Of a stretch of DNA of 64,000 nt, positions 9,253 through 19,115 are shown piece by piece (the stretch's first letter is position 1; each line of letters opens with the position of its first letter). Position numbers and translations under genes: made by a program. Under the pieces are notes generated by a model. That model was given only the letters and a program-made list of their open reading frames with translations. It was not told the DNA's origin and made no database searches. The DNA comes from an uncultured Celeribacter sp. GTDB taxonomy: Bacteria > Pseudomonadota > Alphaproteobacteria > Rhodobacterales > Rhodobacteraceae. The DNA lies in assembly GCF_963676475.1 (NCBI RefSeq), contig NZ_OY781106.1, positions 2,914,001-2,978,000 of the forward strand. The letters are read 5' to 3'.

Positions 9253-9962
9253 GCCACCGCAGCGTTTTGAGCCGAAACCAGCTCAGCAACGCCTTTTTCG
9301 GCCAGATCGAGCAGTTCGTTCATCTGCGCGCGCGAATAGGTGGCGCCTTCGGCACTCATCTGGGTTTCGATCATCTGACCGTTGGCGAGCATGATGAAAT
9401 TGCCGTCCACACCGGCCTCGGAATCCTCCGGGTAATCGAGATCGAGCACGGGCTGACCGGCATAGATGCCACAGGACACAGCCGCTACATTCGAGATCAG
9501 CGGATCAGAGGTGATCGCACCGGATTTCAACAGCTTGTTCACAGCCAAACGCAGGGCAACCCAACCGCCAGTGATTGAGGCGCAACGCGTGCCGCCATCG
9601 GCCTGAATGACATCACAGTCGACGGTGATCTGACGTTCGCCCAGGGCCACGCGATCCACACCCGCGCGCAGGGAGCGCCCGATCAGACGTTGAATTTCAA
9701 CGGTACGCCCGCCTTGTTTGCCTTGGGTCGCCTCACGACGCATCCGCGAGGAGGTCGACCGCGGCAGCATGCCGTACTCGGCGGTCACCCAGCCCTGGCC
9801 CGAATTGCGCATAAAGGGCGGCACGCGCTCTTCGATCGTGGCGGTGCAGAGAACATGCGTGTCGCCGCAACGGATCAGACACGAGCCCTCGGCATGTTTC
9901 GTCACGCCGGTCTCGATTGAAATCGGCCGCATTTCGTCTAAATTTCTACCTGAGGGTCGCAT
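9249..9962 (-). CDS. rph: Ribonuclease PH
   Basis: From the ATG at 9962 the protein has 237 residues, the normal RNase PH length (MRPSGRNLDEMRPI). An upstream in-frame start would add 11 residues and is less likely. RNase PH is a phosphorolytic 3'-5' exonuclease that trims tRNA precursors. Visible: GWVTAEYGMLPRST, the arginine-rich IQRLIGRSLRAGVD, CDVIQADGGTR and the C-terminal EGATYSRAQMNELL. It is divergent from hrcA; the 121-base gap should hold both promoters. Confidence 0.96.
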   Translation of the reverse strand: MRPSGRNLDEMRPISIETGVTKHAEGSCLIRCGDTHVLCTATIEERVPPFMRNSGQGWVTAEYGMLPRSTSSRMRREATQGKQGGRTVEIQRLIGRSLRAGVDRVALGERQITVDCDVIQADGGTRCASITGGWVALRLAVNKLLKSGAITSDPLISNVAAVSCGIYAGQPVLDLDYPEDSEAGVDGNFIMLANGQMIETQMSAEGATYSRAQMNELLDLAEKGVAELVSAQNAAVA

Positions 9963-10083
9963 GCTATATCCTTCCGCATCTGTTGTGGCAGACATACCGA
10001 ACAGGTGCTCAGACGTGCAAGCCTCATTGACCCTCGGTCTCGATGTCTTTTAATGGCAAAGGGTCTCGGAAGACGCAGGAATA

Positions 10084-11148
10084 ATGACGGATCGTGTAAA
10101 TCTCATCGCTGAAATGAATGACCGTTCGCGCGAAGTGTTTCGCCGCGTGGTCGAGGGCTATCTTGAAAGCGGCGGACCTGTGGGCTCGCGGACGCTGACG
10201 CGGACGATGAGCGAAAAAGTCTCTGCCGCGACGGTGCGCAATGTGATGCAGGACCTCGAATATCTCGGGCTTTTGGACAGTCCGCATGTGTCTGCGGGAC
10301 GTGTGCCGACGCAGCTTGGTCTGCGTTTGTTTGTGGACGGGTTGTTGGAGGTCGGCACGGTCACTGACGACGTGCGCGAAAAGATGGAATTGACCATCCG
10401 CAACGAACATCATGATGTGAGCGGGACTTTGGATCGTGTGGGTTCTGCTTTGTCCGGGCTGACCCAAGGGGCCAGTCTTGTGCTTGCTCCGAAACACGAA
10501 GCGCCTGTTAAACATGTGGAAATCGTCAATCTCGCACCTGACCGTGCGCTGGTGGTTCTGGTTTTTGCCGATGGCCATGTCGAAAACCGCATTTTCAAGC
10601 CGCCGATGGGGCAAACGCCGTCGTCTCTGCGTGAGGCAACGAATTTTCTCAATGCTTTGATCGAGGGCAAGACACTGTCTGAACTACGAAGCACTGTGGA
10701 GCGCGAGATCAAAACGCGGCGTCAGGAGCTTGATAGCCTCGCTGCTGATCTGATCGAAAACGGTTCGGCGTTTTGGGAAGGCGAGGGATCGCATTACGAG
10801 CGCCTGATCGTGCGTGGGCGTGCCAATCTGTTGGGGGAAAGCGCCGAGGCCGAGGAGCTTGATCGCATCAGAAGCCTGTTCGACGATCTCGAAAAGAAAC
10901 GCGACATTGCGGAATTTCTCGAACTGACCGAAGATGGCGAGGGCGTACGCATTTTCATTGGCTCAGAGAACAAACTTTTCTCACTTTCGGGTTCCTCTTT
11001 GGTGGTTTCTCCATATATGAACGCTGAACGAAAAATTATCGGTGCCGTGGGTGTCATCGGGCCGACTCGCCTCAACTATGGGCGGATCGTGCCGATTGTC
11101 GATTACACGGCCCAACTTGTCGGTCGGATTGTGTCCGGCAAGGCTTGA
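10084..11148 (+). CDS. hrcA: Heat-inducible transcription repressor HrcA
   Basis: 354 residues. HrcA represses groESL and related operons through CIRCE elements, with GroEL acting as its corepressor. The N-terminal winged helix (RSREVFRRVVEGYLESGGPVGSRTL split over residues 13-37) and AATVRNVMQDLEYLGLL are clear, and a C-terminal GVIGPTRLNYGRIVPIVDYTA completes the family pattern. It is followed after 10 bases by grpE, the common HrcA-GrpE pair. I did not find a CIRCE element in this interval. Confidence 0.95.
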   Translation: MTDRVNLIAEMNDRSREVFRRVVEGYLESGGPVGSRTLTRTMSEKVSAATVRNVMQDLEYLGLLDSPHVSAGRVPTQLGLRLFVDGLLEVGTVTDDVREKMELTIRNEHHDVSGTLDRVGSALSGLTQGASLVLAPKHEAPVKHVEIVNLAPDRALVVLVFADGHVENRIFKPPMGQTPSSLREATNFLNALIEGKTLSELRSTVEREIKTRRQELDSLAADLIENGSAFWEGEGSHYERLIVRGRANLLGESAEAEELDRIRSLFDDLEKKRDIAEFLELTEDGEGVRIFIGSENKLFSLSGSSLVVSPYMNAERKIIGAVGVIGPTRLNYGRIVPIVDYTAQLVGRIVSGKA

Positions 11149-11158
11149 AAGGTGAAAC

Positions 11159-11737
11159 ATGACGGATCCGAAGAAAGACATGTCTGAAGAGATCAAAACC
11201 AACGTCGAAGAAGAGATCATCGACATCACCTCTGATGAAGCGCTTGAAGACCCGGAAGAGGGTGATGTCTCGGAGGAGTTGGAGCAGCTTCGCGCAGAAC
11301 GCGATGAATTCCGGGATCGTTTCATGCGGGCTGTTGCCGATGCGGAAAACTCCCGTAAGCGCGCGGATCGTGATCGTCGCGAGGCGGAAAACTACGGTGG
11401 GTCTAAACTGGCCCGCGATATGTTGCCGGTGTTTGACAACATGAAGCGCGCGATTGATGCGATTGCCGAGGATCAACGTGAAACGCAGGCCGCCCTGATC
11501 GAAGGGATCGAGCTGACCATGCGCGAGCTTTTGAACACCTTCTCGAAACACGGCATTCAGATCGTGAACCCGGAGGTGGGCGAGACCTTCGATCCGCAAA
11601 TTCACGAAGCCATGTTCGAGGCCCCCGTGCCCGGCACCAAAGCCGGCGACATCATCCAGGTGATGAACGTGGGCTTCATGATCCACGACCGCCTGTTGCG
11701 TCCGGCACAGGTTGGTGTGTCTTCGACCCCGGCTTAA
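11159..11737 (+). CDS. grpE: Nucleotide exchange factor GrpE
   Basis: 192 residues. GrpE is the nucleotide exchange factor for DnaK. An acidic N-terminal segment and long coiled coil (EELEQLRAERDEFRDRFMRA) precede the family motif ENYGGSKLARDMLPVFDNMKRA (residues about 78-99) and the beta-rich C-terminal wing (GVEIVNP-like HGIQIVNPEVGETFDPQ, ending in DRLLRPAQVGVS). Its last four bases overlap the convergent mutS. Confidence 0.96.
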   Translation: MTDPKKDMSEEIKTNVEEEIIDITSDEALEDPEEGDVSEELEQLRAERDEFRDRFMRAVADAENSRKRADRDRREAENYGGSKLARDMLPVFDNMKRAIDAIAEDQRETQAALIEGIELTMRELLNTFSKHGIQIVNPEVGETFDPQIHEAMFEAPVPGTKAGDIIQVMNVGFMIHDRLLRPAQVGVSSTPA

Positions 11738-14376
11738 TTCAACGCTTTGAGGTCATAGAGAAGTTGTAAAGCTTCTCGCGGAGTAAGCTCGTCGGGAGAA
11801 ATCTCGGCGAGCTTTTTCTCAACCTCACTTTCTTTAACCACAACGGGCTTTGCAGCTGGCGGTACCGCCGCAAACAGAGGAAGGTCGTCGATGATCGCTT
11901 TGGGATTGGCGGCATTTTCGGCCTGACCTTTCTCCAAAGCCTCCAAAACGGATTTCGCTCGCAAGACCACGGCATCTGGCAGGCCCGCAAGTCGGGCGAC
12001 TTGCACACCGTAGGACCGATCCGCTTTGCCCTTGATCACCTCATGAAGGAAAATCACTTCGCCTTCCCATTCCTTGACCGACACGGTGGCGTTTTCTGCG
12101 CCTGACAGTTTGTCGGAAAGACTGGTCATCTCGTGATAGTGCGTCGCAAACAACGCGCGGCATTTGTTCACATCATGCAGATGTTCAAGCGTCGCCCAGG
12201 CGATCGACAAGCCGTCATAGGTTGCCGTGCCGCGCCCGATTTCATCCAAAATCACAAGGGCTCGGTCGTCGGCCTGATTGAGGATCGCGGCGGTTTCGAC
12301 CATTTCCACCATAAAGGTTGAGCGCCCGCGGGCGAGATCGTCAGAAGCACCGACGCGCGAGAAAAGCTGGGACACAATGCCGATATGCGCAGAGGCGGCG
12401 GGCACGTAAGAGCCAGCCTGGGCAATCAAGGCAATCAACGCGTTTTGGCGCAGAAATGTCGATTTACCGGCCATGTTCGGCCCGGTCAAAAGCCAGATTG
12501 CGGCACCGTCATGTCCGTCTGAGAGATCACAATCGTTGGCGACGAATTTGTCGCCGCCTTGTTTGCGTAGCGCGCGTTCTACGACGGGATGACGGCCGCC
12601 GGAAATCAGGAATTCTCGACCCAAATCCACCTTTGGGCGGGTCCAACCTTCGCTGACAGAGAGATCGGCGAGCGCTGTGATCAAGTCCAGCTCGGCCAGC
12701 GCGCCGGAGGCATCGTTGATCGCGGGGGCCTGCGCCAAAATCGCCATGCGCAGCGTTTCATAGAGGCGCTTTTCGATCTCAAGCGCGCGACCACCGGCGT
12801 TGTGGATTTTTGTCTCCAGCTCGGAAAGCTCCAGCGTCGTAAACCGAACCTGATTGGCGGTCGTTTGACGGTGGATGAAGGTTTCCGACAAGGAATGCAT
12901 CTTTTCGGCGTGGGTTGATGTGGTCTCGATGAAATAGCCGAGCACATTGTTGTGTTTGACCTTGAGCGACTGAACCCCGGTCATCTCCGCATATTTCATC
13001 TGCAAGGAGGCAATCACACCGCGCCCTTCGTCGCGCAGCGTGCGAGATTCATCGAGTTCCTCGTGGTAACCGGTGGCGATAAATCCACCGTCCCGTGCAA
13101 GAAGTGGTGGCTCGGCGATCAGAGCCGCATCGAGCAAGTCGATCAGCTCAGCCTGTCCTGTGAGGAATGCCATTTTCTGCTGGATTAGGGTCGAAACGGG
13201 TGCGTTTTCGAGCAAACTATAGATGTTTTCGGCTTGCGAGAGGCCGTTGCGAATGGCGGCCAAATCGCGCGGGCCTCCGCGTTCAAGCCCGAGACGTGAC
13301 AGCGAACGTTCCATGTCGGGAACCTTCCGCAGCGCCTCGCGTAGCGCTTGGGCGGTTTGAGTGTTCTCAATCGCAAAAGAGATGGCATCGAGCCGCGCGG
13401 AGATTGTATCGACGTCGCGCGATGGGCTCGACAGTCGGCGTTCAAGAAGGCGTCCACCTGCGGCTGTCACGGTGCGATCCATTGTGGCAATCAGTGAGCC
13501 TTCGCGACCGCCGGACAAGGCATGCGAAATCTCAAGGTTGCGACGTGTCGAGGCGTCGATTTGCATCGCGCCACGCAGGGATTCACGAATGGGCCGTCGG
13601 ACGAGGGGCAATTTGCCTTTTTGCGTGATGTCGAGGTAATCGACGATGGCGCCCATGGCGGCCACTTCGGGCAGGGTGAACTGACCAAAGGCCTCAAGAG
13701 ACGAGACGCTGAACAGCGATGTCAGCCGGGTTTGGGCAGACGTACTGTCGAAAGACGCGCGCGACAATTCGGTGATGCGATCATGGAAATCAGGCACAAA
13801 CTCGGCCCAATTCGCTTCATTTGCCTCGGAGACGACGATTTCAGATGGGTTGAGACGGGCAAGCTCCGGGCCAAGACCGACAAGCGGGCAGGGCATCACG
13901 TGAAAGGCGCCGGTGGAAATGTCGACCCAGGCCAACGCACCCTCTTCGCGAATTTCCGCATAAGCTGCGAGGTAGTTGTGACGGCGCGCATCCAAAAGCG
14001 TGTCCTCGGTCAGAGTACCGGGTGTCACAAGGCGCACCACATCACGTTTGACCACGGCCTTCGAGCCACGCTTTTTGGCCTCGCTCGGGTCTTCGAGCTG
14101 TTCACAAACGGCAACTTTGAAGCCTTTGCGAATGAGATTGAGCAAATAGGTCTCGGCGGCATGCACGGGAACGCCGCACATCGGAATGTCATCGCCCGCA
14201 TGTTTGCCGCGTTTTGTCAGGGCAATGTCGAGTGCCTCAGAGGCGGCAATCGCATCGTCAAAGAACATCTCGTAGAAATCGCCCATGCGATAAAACAGAA
14301 GAGCATCGCGATGGCGCGATTTGATCTCGAGATATTGTGCCATCATCGGCGTTGCGGCGGGCGTTTCAGTGGCCAA
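11734..14376 (-). CDS. mutS: DNA mismatch repair protein MutS
   Basis: About 880 residues from a TTG at 14376, preceded by CAGGGAA; an ATG at 14439 would add 21 residues. Still longer readings would run into the divergent malic enzyme and are unlikely. MutS recognises mismatches and recruits MutL. The mismatch-binding motif shows as LLFYRMGDFYEMFFDDA near the N-terminus. The ATPase core has Walker A LTGPNMAGKSTFLRQ, LFSRVGASDDLARGRSTFM, and VILDEIGRGTATYDG. The C-terminus is a short dimerisation tail. The gene is divergent from maeB. Confidence 0.96.
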   Translation of the reverse strand: MATETPAATPMMAQYLEIKSRHRDALLFYRMGDFYEMFFDDAIAASEALDIALTKRGKHAGDDIPMCGVPVHAAETYLLNLIRKGFKVAVCEQLEDPSEAKKRGSKAVVKRDVVRLVTPGTLTEDTLLDARRHNYLAAYAEIREEGALAWVDISTGAFHVMPCPLVGLGPELARLNPSEIVVSEANEANWAEFVPDFHDRITELSRASFDSTSAQTRLTSLFSVSSLEAFGQFTLPEVAAMGAIVDYLDITQKGKLPLVRRPIRESLRGAMQIDASTRRNLEISHALSGGREGSLIATMDRTVTAAGGRLLERRLSSPSRDVDTISARLDAISFAIENTQTAQALREALRKVPDMERSLSRLGLERGGPRDLAAIRNGLSQAENIYSLLENAPVSTLIQQKMAFLTGQAELIDLLDAALIAEPPLLARDGGFIATGYHEELDESRTLRDEGRGVIASLQMKYAEMTGVQSLKVKHNNVLGYFIETTSTHAEKMHSLSETFIHRQTTANQVRFTTLELSELETKIHNAGGRALEIEKRLYETLRMAILAQAPAINDASGALAELDLITALADLSVSEGWTRPKVDLGREFLISGGRHPVVERALRKQGGDKFVANDCDLSDGHDGAAIWLLTGPNMAGKSTFLRQNALIALIAQAGSYVPAASAHIGIVSQLFSRVGASDDLARGRSTFMVEMVETAAILNQADDRALVILDEIGRGTATYDGLSIAWATLEHLHDVNKCRALFATHYHEMTSLSDKLSGAENATVSVKEWEGEVIFLHEVIKGKADRSYGVQVARLAGLPDAVVLRAKSVLEALEKGQAENAANPKAIIDDLPLFAAVPPAAKPVVVKESEVEKKLAEISPDELTPREALQLLYDLKALN

Positions 14377-14513
14377 GATGCAGTTCCCTGTCTGATTTCG
14401 CCCCAACTTAACGACCCAATATGTGGCGTAAAGAGCCATATCGCGTTCTTTTTGTTGAGACTGAGGCGGGGTGTGGGTAAGTAGTCCGAACTGACGGCGA
14501 GGAGGCCACCCGA

Positions 14514-16778
14514 ATGTCCAAGACCAAACAAACGCGCGAAGAAGCGCTCGCATTTCACATGGACCCGCGTCCGGGCAAGTTCGATGTCGCACCCAGCGTG
14601 CCGATGACGACACAACGGGACCTGTCGCTGGCCTATTCTCCGGGTGTGGCTGTGCCCTGCGAGGAAATCGCGAAAGCACCGGAAACGGCCTATGACTACA
14701 CCAACAAAGGCAACCTTGTTGCGGTGATTTCCAACGGAACGGCGGTTTTGGGCCTCGGCAATCTTGGCGCTTTGGCGTCCAAGCCAGTGATGGAAGGCAA
14801 GGCGGTTCTATTCAAACGCTTTGCCGACGTGAACTCGATCGACATCGAGCTGGACACCGAAGATCCGGAAGAGATCATCCGCGCGGTGCGTCTCATGGGG
14901 CCGAGTTTTGGTGGCATCAATCTTGAGGACATCAAGGCGCCTGAGTGTTTCATCATCGAGCAGCGCCTCAAGGAAGAGATGGACATCCCTGTCTTCCACG
15001 ATGACCAGCACGGCACGGCGGTGATCTGTGCGGCGGGCCTGATCAATGCGCTGCATATTTCCGGCAAGAAGATTGAGGATTGTAAGATTGTCCTCAACGG
15101 CGCGGGTGCCGCCGGGATCGCTTGTCTTGAGCTGGTCAAGGCCATGGGTGCAAAGCATGACAATTGCATCATGTGCGACACCAAAGGCGTGATTTATCAG
15201 GGCCGTACCGAAGGAATGAACCAGTGGAAATCGGCTCACGCCGCTGTCACTGATGCGCGCACCTTGGGCGAAGCGATGGTGGATGCCGATGTGTTCCTTG
15301 GCGTTTCGGCGAAAGGTGCTGTGACTCAGGATATGGTGAAGAGCATGGCGCCGAATGCCGTGATTTTCGCCATGGCAAACCCCGACCCGGAAATCACACC
15401 CGAAGACGCGCATGAGGTGCGTGATGATGTGATCGTGGCGACCGGACGCTCGGATTATCCGAACCAGGTGAACAACGTGTTGGGCTTTCCCTACCTGTTC
15501 CGTGGTGCGCTCGACATCCATGCCCGTGCGATCAACGATGAGATGAAAATCGCCTGCGCCGAAGCCCTTGCAGCTTTGGCACGCGAAGATGTGCCGGACG
15601 AGGTGGCCTTGGCCTACGGCCGCAAACTGACCTTTGGCCGCGATTACATCATTCCGACGCCCTTTGACCCGCGTTTGATCTACACGATCCCGCCAGCGGT
15701 GGCTCAGGTCGGGATGGAGACGGGCGTGGCCCGTCGCCCGATCATCGACATGAAAGGCTATGCCCAAGACCTTCAGGCCCGGATGGACCCGACCGCGCAA
15801 ATCCTGCAGGGTCTCTATGCTCGTGCGCGTCAGGCTCAGGCGACGATGGTTTTCGCCGAGGGTGACGATCCGCGCGTTTTGCGGGCAGCTGTGGCCTATC
15901 ACCGTGGTGGATTTGGTCGTGCGCTGGTCGTCGGACGCACCGAAGATGTGCGGGCAAAGCTGCAAGAAGAGGGTCTTGGCGATGCGATCTCCGAGATCGA
16001 AGTCGTCAATGCCGCCAACACGCAGCACCTCACGGAGTATAAGGACTTCCTTTACAACCGTCTGCAACGCACCGGTTTTGACCAAAAGGATATTCACCGC
16101 TTGGCGGCCCGTGACCGTCATGCGTTTTCTGCCTTGATGTTGGCACATGGCCATGCCGACGGTCTCGTGACTGGGGCGACGCGCAAGTCCGCGCATGTGC
16201 TCGACCGGATCAATTCGGTGTTCGACGCAAAGGCCGAAGATGGGGCCGTGGGCGTCACCGCCGTTCTGCACAAAGGTCGGATCATTTTCATCGCCGATAC
16301 GCTTGTGCACGAATGGCCGGAAGAGGAAGATCTCGCCGACATCGCCACCGCCGCCGCCGCTGTGGCGCGCAAGATGGGGATCGAACCACGGGTGGCTTTC
16401 GTTTCCTTCTCGACCTTCGGCTATCCGGTGTCCGAGCGGGCCAACAAAATGCACATCGCGCCGCAGGTGCTCGACAACCGCGGCGTCGATTTCGAATATG
16501 ATGGCGAGATGACCGTCGATGTGGCGCTGAATCCCGATGTCATGTCGGCCTATCCGTTCTGTCGCCTCTCTGGCCCTGCGAATATCCTCGTGGTGCCGGC
16601 GCGTCACTCCGCATCTATTTCTGTGAAATTGATGCAGGAAATGGCCGGTGCGACCGTGATCGGGCCGATTTTGACCGGTGTCGACAAGCCGATTCAGATT
16701 TGTTCAACGGTTTCGACTGTAAACGATATTCTGAATATGGCCGTGCTCGCTGCGTGTAAGGTGGGACAGACAAAGTAA
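14514..16778 (+). CDS. maeB: NADP-dependent malic enzyme with C-terminal phosphotransacetylase-like domain
   Basis: 754 residues, the usual MaeB length. The N-terminal part (about 1-430) is a malic enzyme converting malate to pyruvate and CO2: YSPGVAVPCEEIA, NLGALASKPVMEGKAVLFK, FHDDQHGTAVI and the dinucleotide site VLNGAGAAGIACLEL. The C-terminal third (from about 440, MVFAEGDDPRVLRAAV, then GLVTGATRKSAHVLD) resembles phosphate acetyltransferase and is usually regulatory, responding to acetyl-CoA. The divergent mutS leaves a 137-base promoter region. Confidence 0.95.
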   Translation: MSKTKQTREEALAFHMDPRPGKFDVAPSVPMTTQRDLSLAYSPGVAVPCEEIAKAPETAYDYTNKGNLVAVISNGTAVLGLGNLGALASKPVMEGKAVLFKRFADVNSIDIELDTEDPEEIIRAVRLMGPSFGGINLEDIKAPECFIIEQRLKEEMDIPVFHDDQHGTAVICAAGLINALHISGKKIEDCKIVLNGAGAAGIACLELVKAMGAKHDNCIMCDTKGVIYQGRTEGMNQWKSAHAAVTDARTLGEAMVDADVFLGVSAKGAVTQDMVKSMAPNAVIFAMANPDPEITPEDAHEVRDDVIVATGRSDYPNQVNNVLGFPYLFRGALDIHARAINDEMKIACAEALAALAREDVPDEVALAYGRKLTFGRDYIIPTPFDPRLIYTIPPAVAQVGMETGVARRPIIDMKGYAQDLQARMDPTAQILQGLYARARQAQATMVFAEGDDPRVLRAAVAYHRGGFGRALVVGRTEDVRAKLQEEGLGDAISEIEVVNAANTQHLTEYKDFLYNRLQRTGFDQKDIHRLAARDRHAFSALMLAHGHADGLVTGATRKSAHVLDRINSVFDAKAEDGAVGVTAVLHKGRIIFIADTLVHEWPEEEDLADIATAAAAVARKMGIEPRVAFVSFSTFGYPVSERANKMHIAPQVLDNRGVDFEYDGEMTVDVALNPDVMSAYPFCRLSGPANILVVPARHSASISVKLMQEMAGATVIGPILTGVDKPIQICSTVSTVNDILNMAVLAACKVGQTK

Positions 16779-16795
16779 AAAGTAGGAGGTTTGTG

Positions 16796-17671
16796 ATGGC
16801 GATCTTTAATCTGGGTTCGGTGAACATCGACCATTTCTATATGCTTCCTCATTTTCCCGAGCCAGGAGAAACCCTTTCTGCGACGGGCCATAAGCTTGGC
16901 CTTGGCGGAAAGGGTATGAACCAATCGGTCGCGGCCGCGAAGGCCGGGGCCGAAGTGTTCCATATCGGTGCGATTGGTCAGTCTGACACTTGGGTTCGCA
17001 AGCGGATCGAAGGCTATGGCGTGAACTGCAAATACCTGCGCGAGGTCACCGAGGCGACGGGGCACGCCGTGATTTATGTCGATCCCGAGGGCGAAAACAT
17101 GATCGTCCTTGATCCGGGCGCGAATGTGAAACAGGACAGCGAATTCGTTGTCGAGGCGATTGATCAGGCAAAGGCGTCGGATACGCTTTTGCTGCAAAAC
17201 GAAACCAACCTGCAACCCCAAGCCGCGACTTTTGCTTTGGTCAAAGGTATGCGGGTGATCTATTCGGCAGCACCGTTTTCGATCCAGGCGGTGAAAGATC
17301 TAATTCCTGATGTTTCCATGTTGGTGATGAATTCGGTCGAGGCCTCTCAGCTCTGCTCCGAAATGGGCGTGTCCTTGGAACAAATCCCCGCGCCACAGGT
17401 CATGGTGACCTTGGGCAGCAAGGGCGCCATGTGGCGCTCCAATGAAACGGGGGAGGTGATCGAGGTGACCTCACCAAAAGTCACGCCGGTCGACACCACA
17501 GCGGCGGGGGACACCTACATCGGCTATGTCGCCGCCGGGCTCGATCTTGGCATGCCGATCAAGGCCGCGATGGAATGGGCGGTTCAGGCGGCGGCGTTGA
17601 AAGTTACGCGGGCCGGCACGGCGGATGCGATCCCCTCGGCCAATGAGGTGAAAAGCTTTCGGGCCGCCTAA
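16796..17671 (+). CDS. PfkB-family carbohydrate kinase (ribokinase-like)
   Basis: 291 residues. AGGAGG lies 6 bases before the ATG at 16796, so this start is preferred over the GTG three bases earlier. The ribokinase pattern is clear: NLGSVNIDHFYMLPHFPEPG at the N-terminus, the glycine pair GLGGKGMNQSVAAAKAGA (substrate site), and the C-terminal anion hole and catalytic Asp in TTAAGDTYIGYVAAGL. It probably phosphorylates a sugar or nucleoside; ribose is possible, but the substrate cannot be read from sequence. It follows maeB by 17 bases and is closed by a terminator. Confidence 0.88.
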   Translation: MAIFNLGSVNIDHFYMLPHFPEPGETLSATGHKLGLGGKGMNQSVAAAKAGAEVFHIGAIGQSDTWVRKRIEGYGVNCKYLREVTEATGHAVIYVDPEGENMIVLDPGANVKQDSEFVVEAIDQAKASDTLLLQNETNLQPQAATFALVKGMRVIYSAAPFSIQAVKDLIPDVSMLVMNSVEASQLCSEMGVSLEQIPAPQVMVTLGSKGAMWRSNETGEVIEVTSPKVTPVDTTAAGDTYIGYVAAGLDLGMPIKAAMEWAVQAAALKVTRAGTADAIPSANEVKSFRAA

Positions 17672-17691
17672 ATCAGTTTGAACATTCAATG

Positions 17692-17718
17692 AAAAAGGGC
17701 GCCGCGAGGCGCCCTTTT
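17692..17718. terminator. Bidirectional Rho-independent terminator
   Basis: A 7-base-pair GC stem (GGGCGCC, loop GCGA, GGCGCCC at 17697-17714) is flanked by AAAAA on the left and TTTT on the right. It lies between the convergent kinase gene and argG, so it can serve both strands. Confidence 0.9.
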
Positions 17719-17741
17719 GTCGTTCCGTGATCGGTGTCCCG

Positions 17742-18968
17742 TTATTTCTTCAAACGACGGTTCCGTGCGGCCAGAAGTTTCAGGCGCAGCGCGTTGAGCT
17801 GGATAAAGCCCGCTGCGTCTTTCTGATCGTAAGCGCCTGCATCGTCTTCGAAAGTCACGTGCGCTTCGGAATAAAGCGAGGCTTCGGACGAGCGGGCCAC
17901 CGTGAAGGCGGAGCCTTTGTAGAGTTTCAGGCGCACATTGCCAGAGACATGCTCTTGCGATTTGTCGATGGCGGCCTGCAACATTTCGCGCTCCGGGGAG
18001 AACCAGAAGCCGTTGTAGATCAGCTCGGCGTAGCGCGGCATCAGGCTGTCTTTCAGGTGACCTGCCCCGGAATCGAGCGTGATCTGTTCGATGCCACGGT
18101 GTGCTTCCAAGAGGATGGTGCCGCCCGGGGTCTCATAGATGCCACGCGATTTCATGCCAACGAAACGGTTCTCGACGAAATCGAGACGACCGATGCCGTG
18201 TTTACGACCGTATTCGTTCAACTCGGTCAGGATCGTCGCCGGGCTCATCGCCACGCCGTTGATCGCCACCGCGTCACCCTTTTCAAAGGTGATCTCGATG
18301 AACTCGGGTTCGTTCGGCGCATCCTCGGGGTGAACCGTGCGCTGGTAGACGTAATCGGGCGCTTCCTGTGCCGGATCTTCGAGCACTTTTCCTTCGGACG
18401 AGGTGTGCAGAAGGTTCGCGTCGACAGAGAACGGCGCTTCGCCGCGTTTGTCTTTCGCGATCGGGATTTGGTTCTTCTCAGCGAAATCCAAAAGTTTCGT
18501 GCGCGACGACAGATCCCATTCCCGCCAGGGTGCGATCACCTTGATGTCGGGGTTGAGTGCGTAGGCCGAAAGCTCGAACCGTACCTGATCGTTGCCCTTG
18601 CCGGTCGCGCCGTGCGCCACGGCATCTGCGCCAGTTTGTTCGGCGATCTCGACCAGACGTTTGGAGATCAGCGGACGCGCGATGGAGGTGCCCAGAAGGT
18701 AAAGGCCTTCGTAAACGGCATTGGCGCGGAACATCGGGAAGACGAAATCACGCACGAACTCTTCGCGCACGTCTTCGATGTAGATGTTTTCCGGTTTGAT
18801 GCCGAGCATCTCAGCCTTTTTTCGCGCCGGGTCCAGTTCCTCACCTTGGCCGAGATCGGCGGTAAAGGTCACAACCTCACAGCCATATTCGGTCTGGAGC
18901 CATTTCAGGATGATCGAGGTATCGAGGCCGCCGGAGTAGGCGAGAACCACTTTTTTGGGCGCTGACAT
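17742..18968 (-). CDS. argG: Argininosuccinate synthase
   Basis: 408 residues from the ATG at 18968 (MSAPKKVVLAYSGGLDTS). An in-frame start 27 bases upstream is unlikely. ArgG condenses citrulline and aspartate with ATP to make argininosuccinate. The PP-loop AYSGGLDTSII is at the N-terminus, with the family signatures GATGKGNDQVRFEL near residue 115 and a C-terminal EGSAFTVARSSEASLYSEAH-type region (here GSAFTVARSSEASLYSE). It is divergent from a membrane protein gene. Confidence 0.97.
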   Translation of the reverse strand: MSAPKKVVLAYSGGLDTSIILKWLQTEYGCEVVTFTADLGQGEELDPARKKAEMLGIKPENIYIEDVREEFVRDFVFPMFRANAVYEGLYLLGTSIARPLISKRLVEIAEQTGADAVAHGATGKGNDQVRFELSAYALNPDIKVIAPWREWDLSSRTKLLDFAEKNQIPIAKDKRGEAPFSVDANLLHTSSEGKVLEDPAQEAPDYVYQRTVHPEDAPNEPEFIEITFEKGDAVAINGVAMSPATILTELNEYGRKHGIGRLDFVENRFVGMKSRGIYETPGGTILLEAHRGIEQITLDSGAGHLKDSLMPRYAELIYNGFWFSPEREMLQAAIDKSQEHVSGNVRLKLYKGSAFTVARSSEASLYSEAHVTFEDDAGAYDQKDAAGFIQLNALRLKLLAARNRRLKK

Positions 18969-19115
18969 GAGACTTTCCTTTTGCGGATATCGCACGGGCG
19001 ATTATCGGGTTTTCGTCCTGAGGGCAAGGTTTGTACGGGGTTTCCGACCAAGAATGCTTTAGCTTCGAGGGGAAAACCACTAAACGAGCAGGTAAGTTAA
19101 TCGAAAAGGGTTATC

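Noticed and set aside
10000..11160. CIRCE operator expected near hrcA-grpE
   Set aside because: No TTAGCACTC / GAGTGCTAA pair was found in the interval.
14808..16607. Long open frame antisense to the malic enzyme gene
   Set aside because: It mirrors the codon pattern of maeB, has no motif and no ribosome site; a GC-rich shadow.
17727..18965. Long open frame antisense to argG
   Set aside because: Fully covered by a clear argG; no motif.
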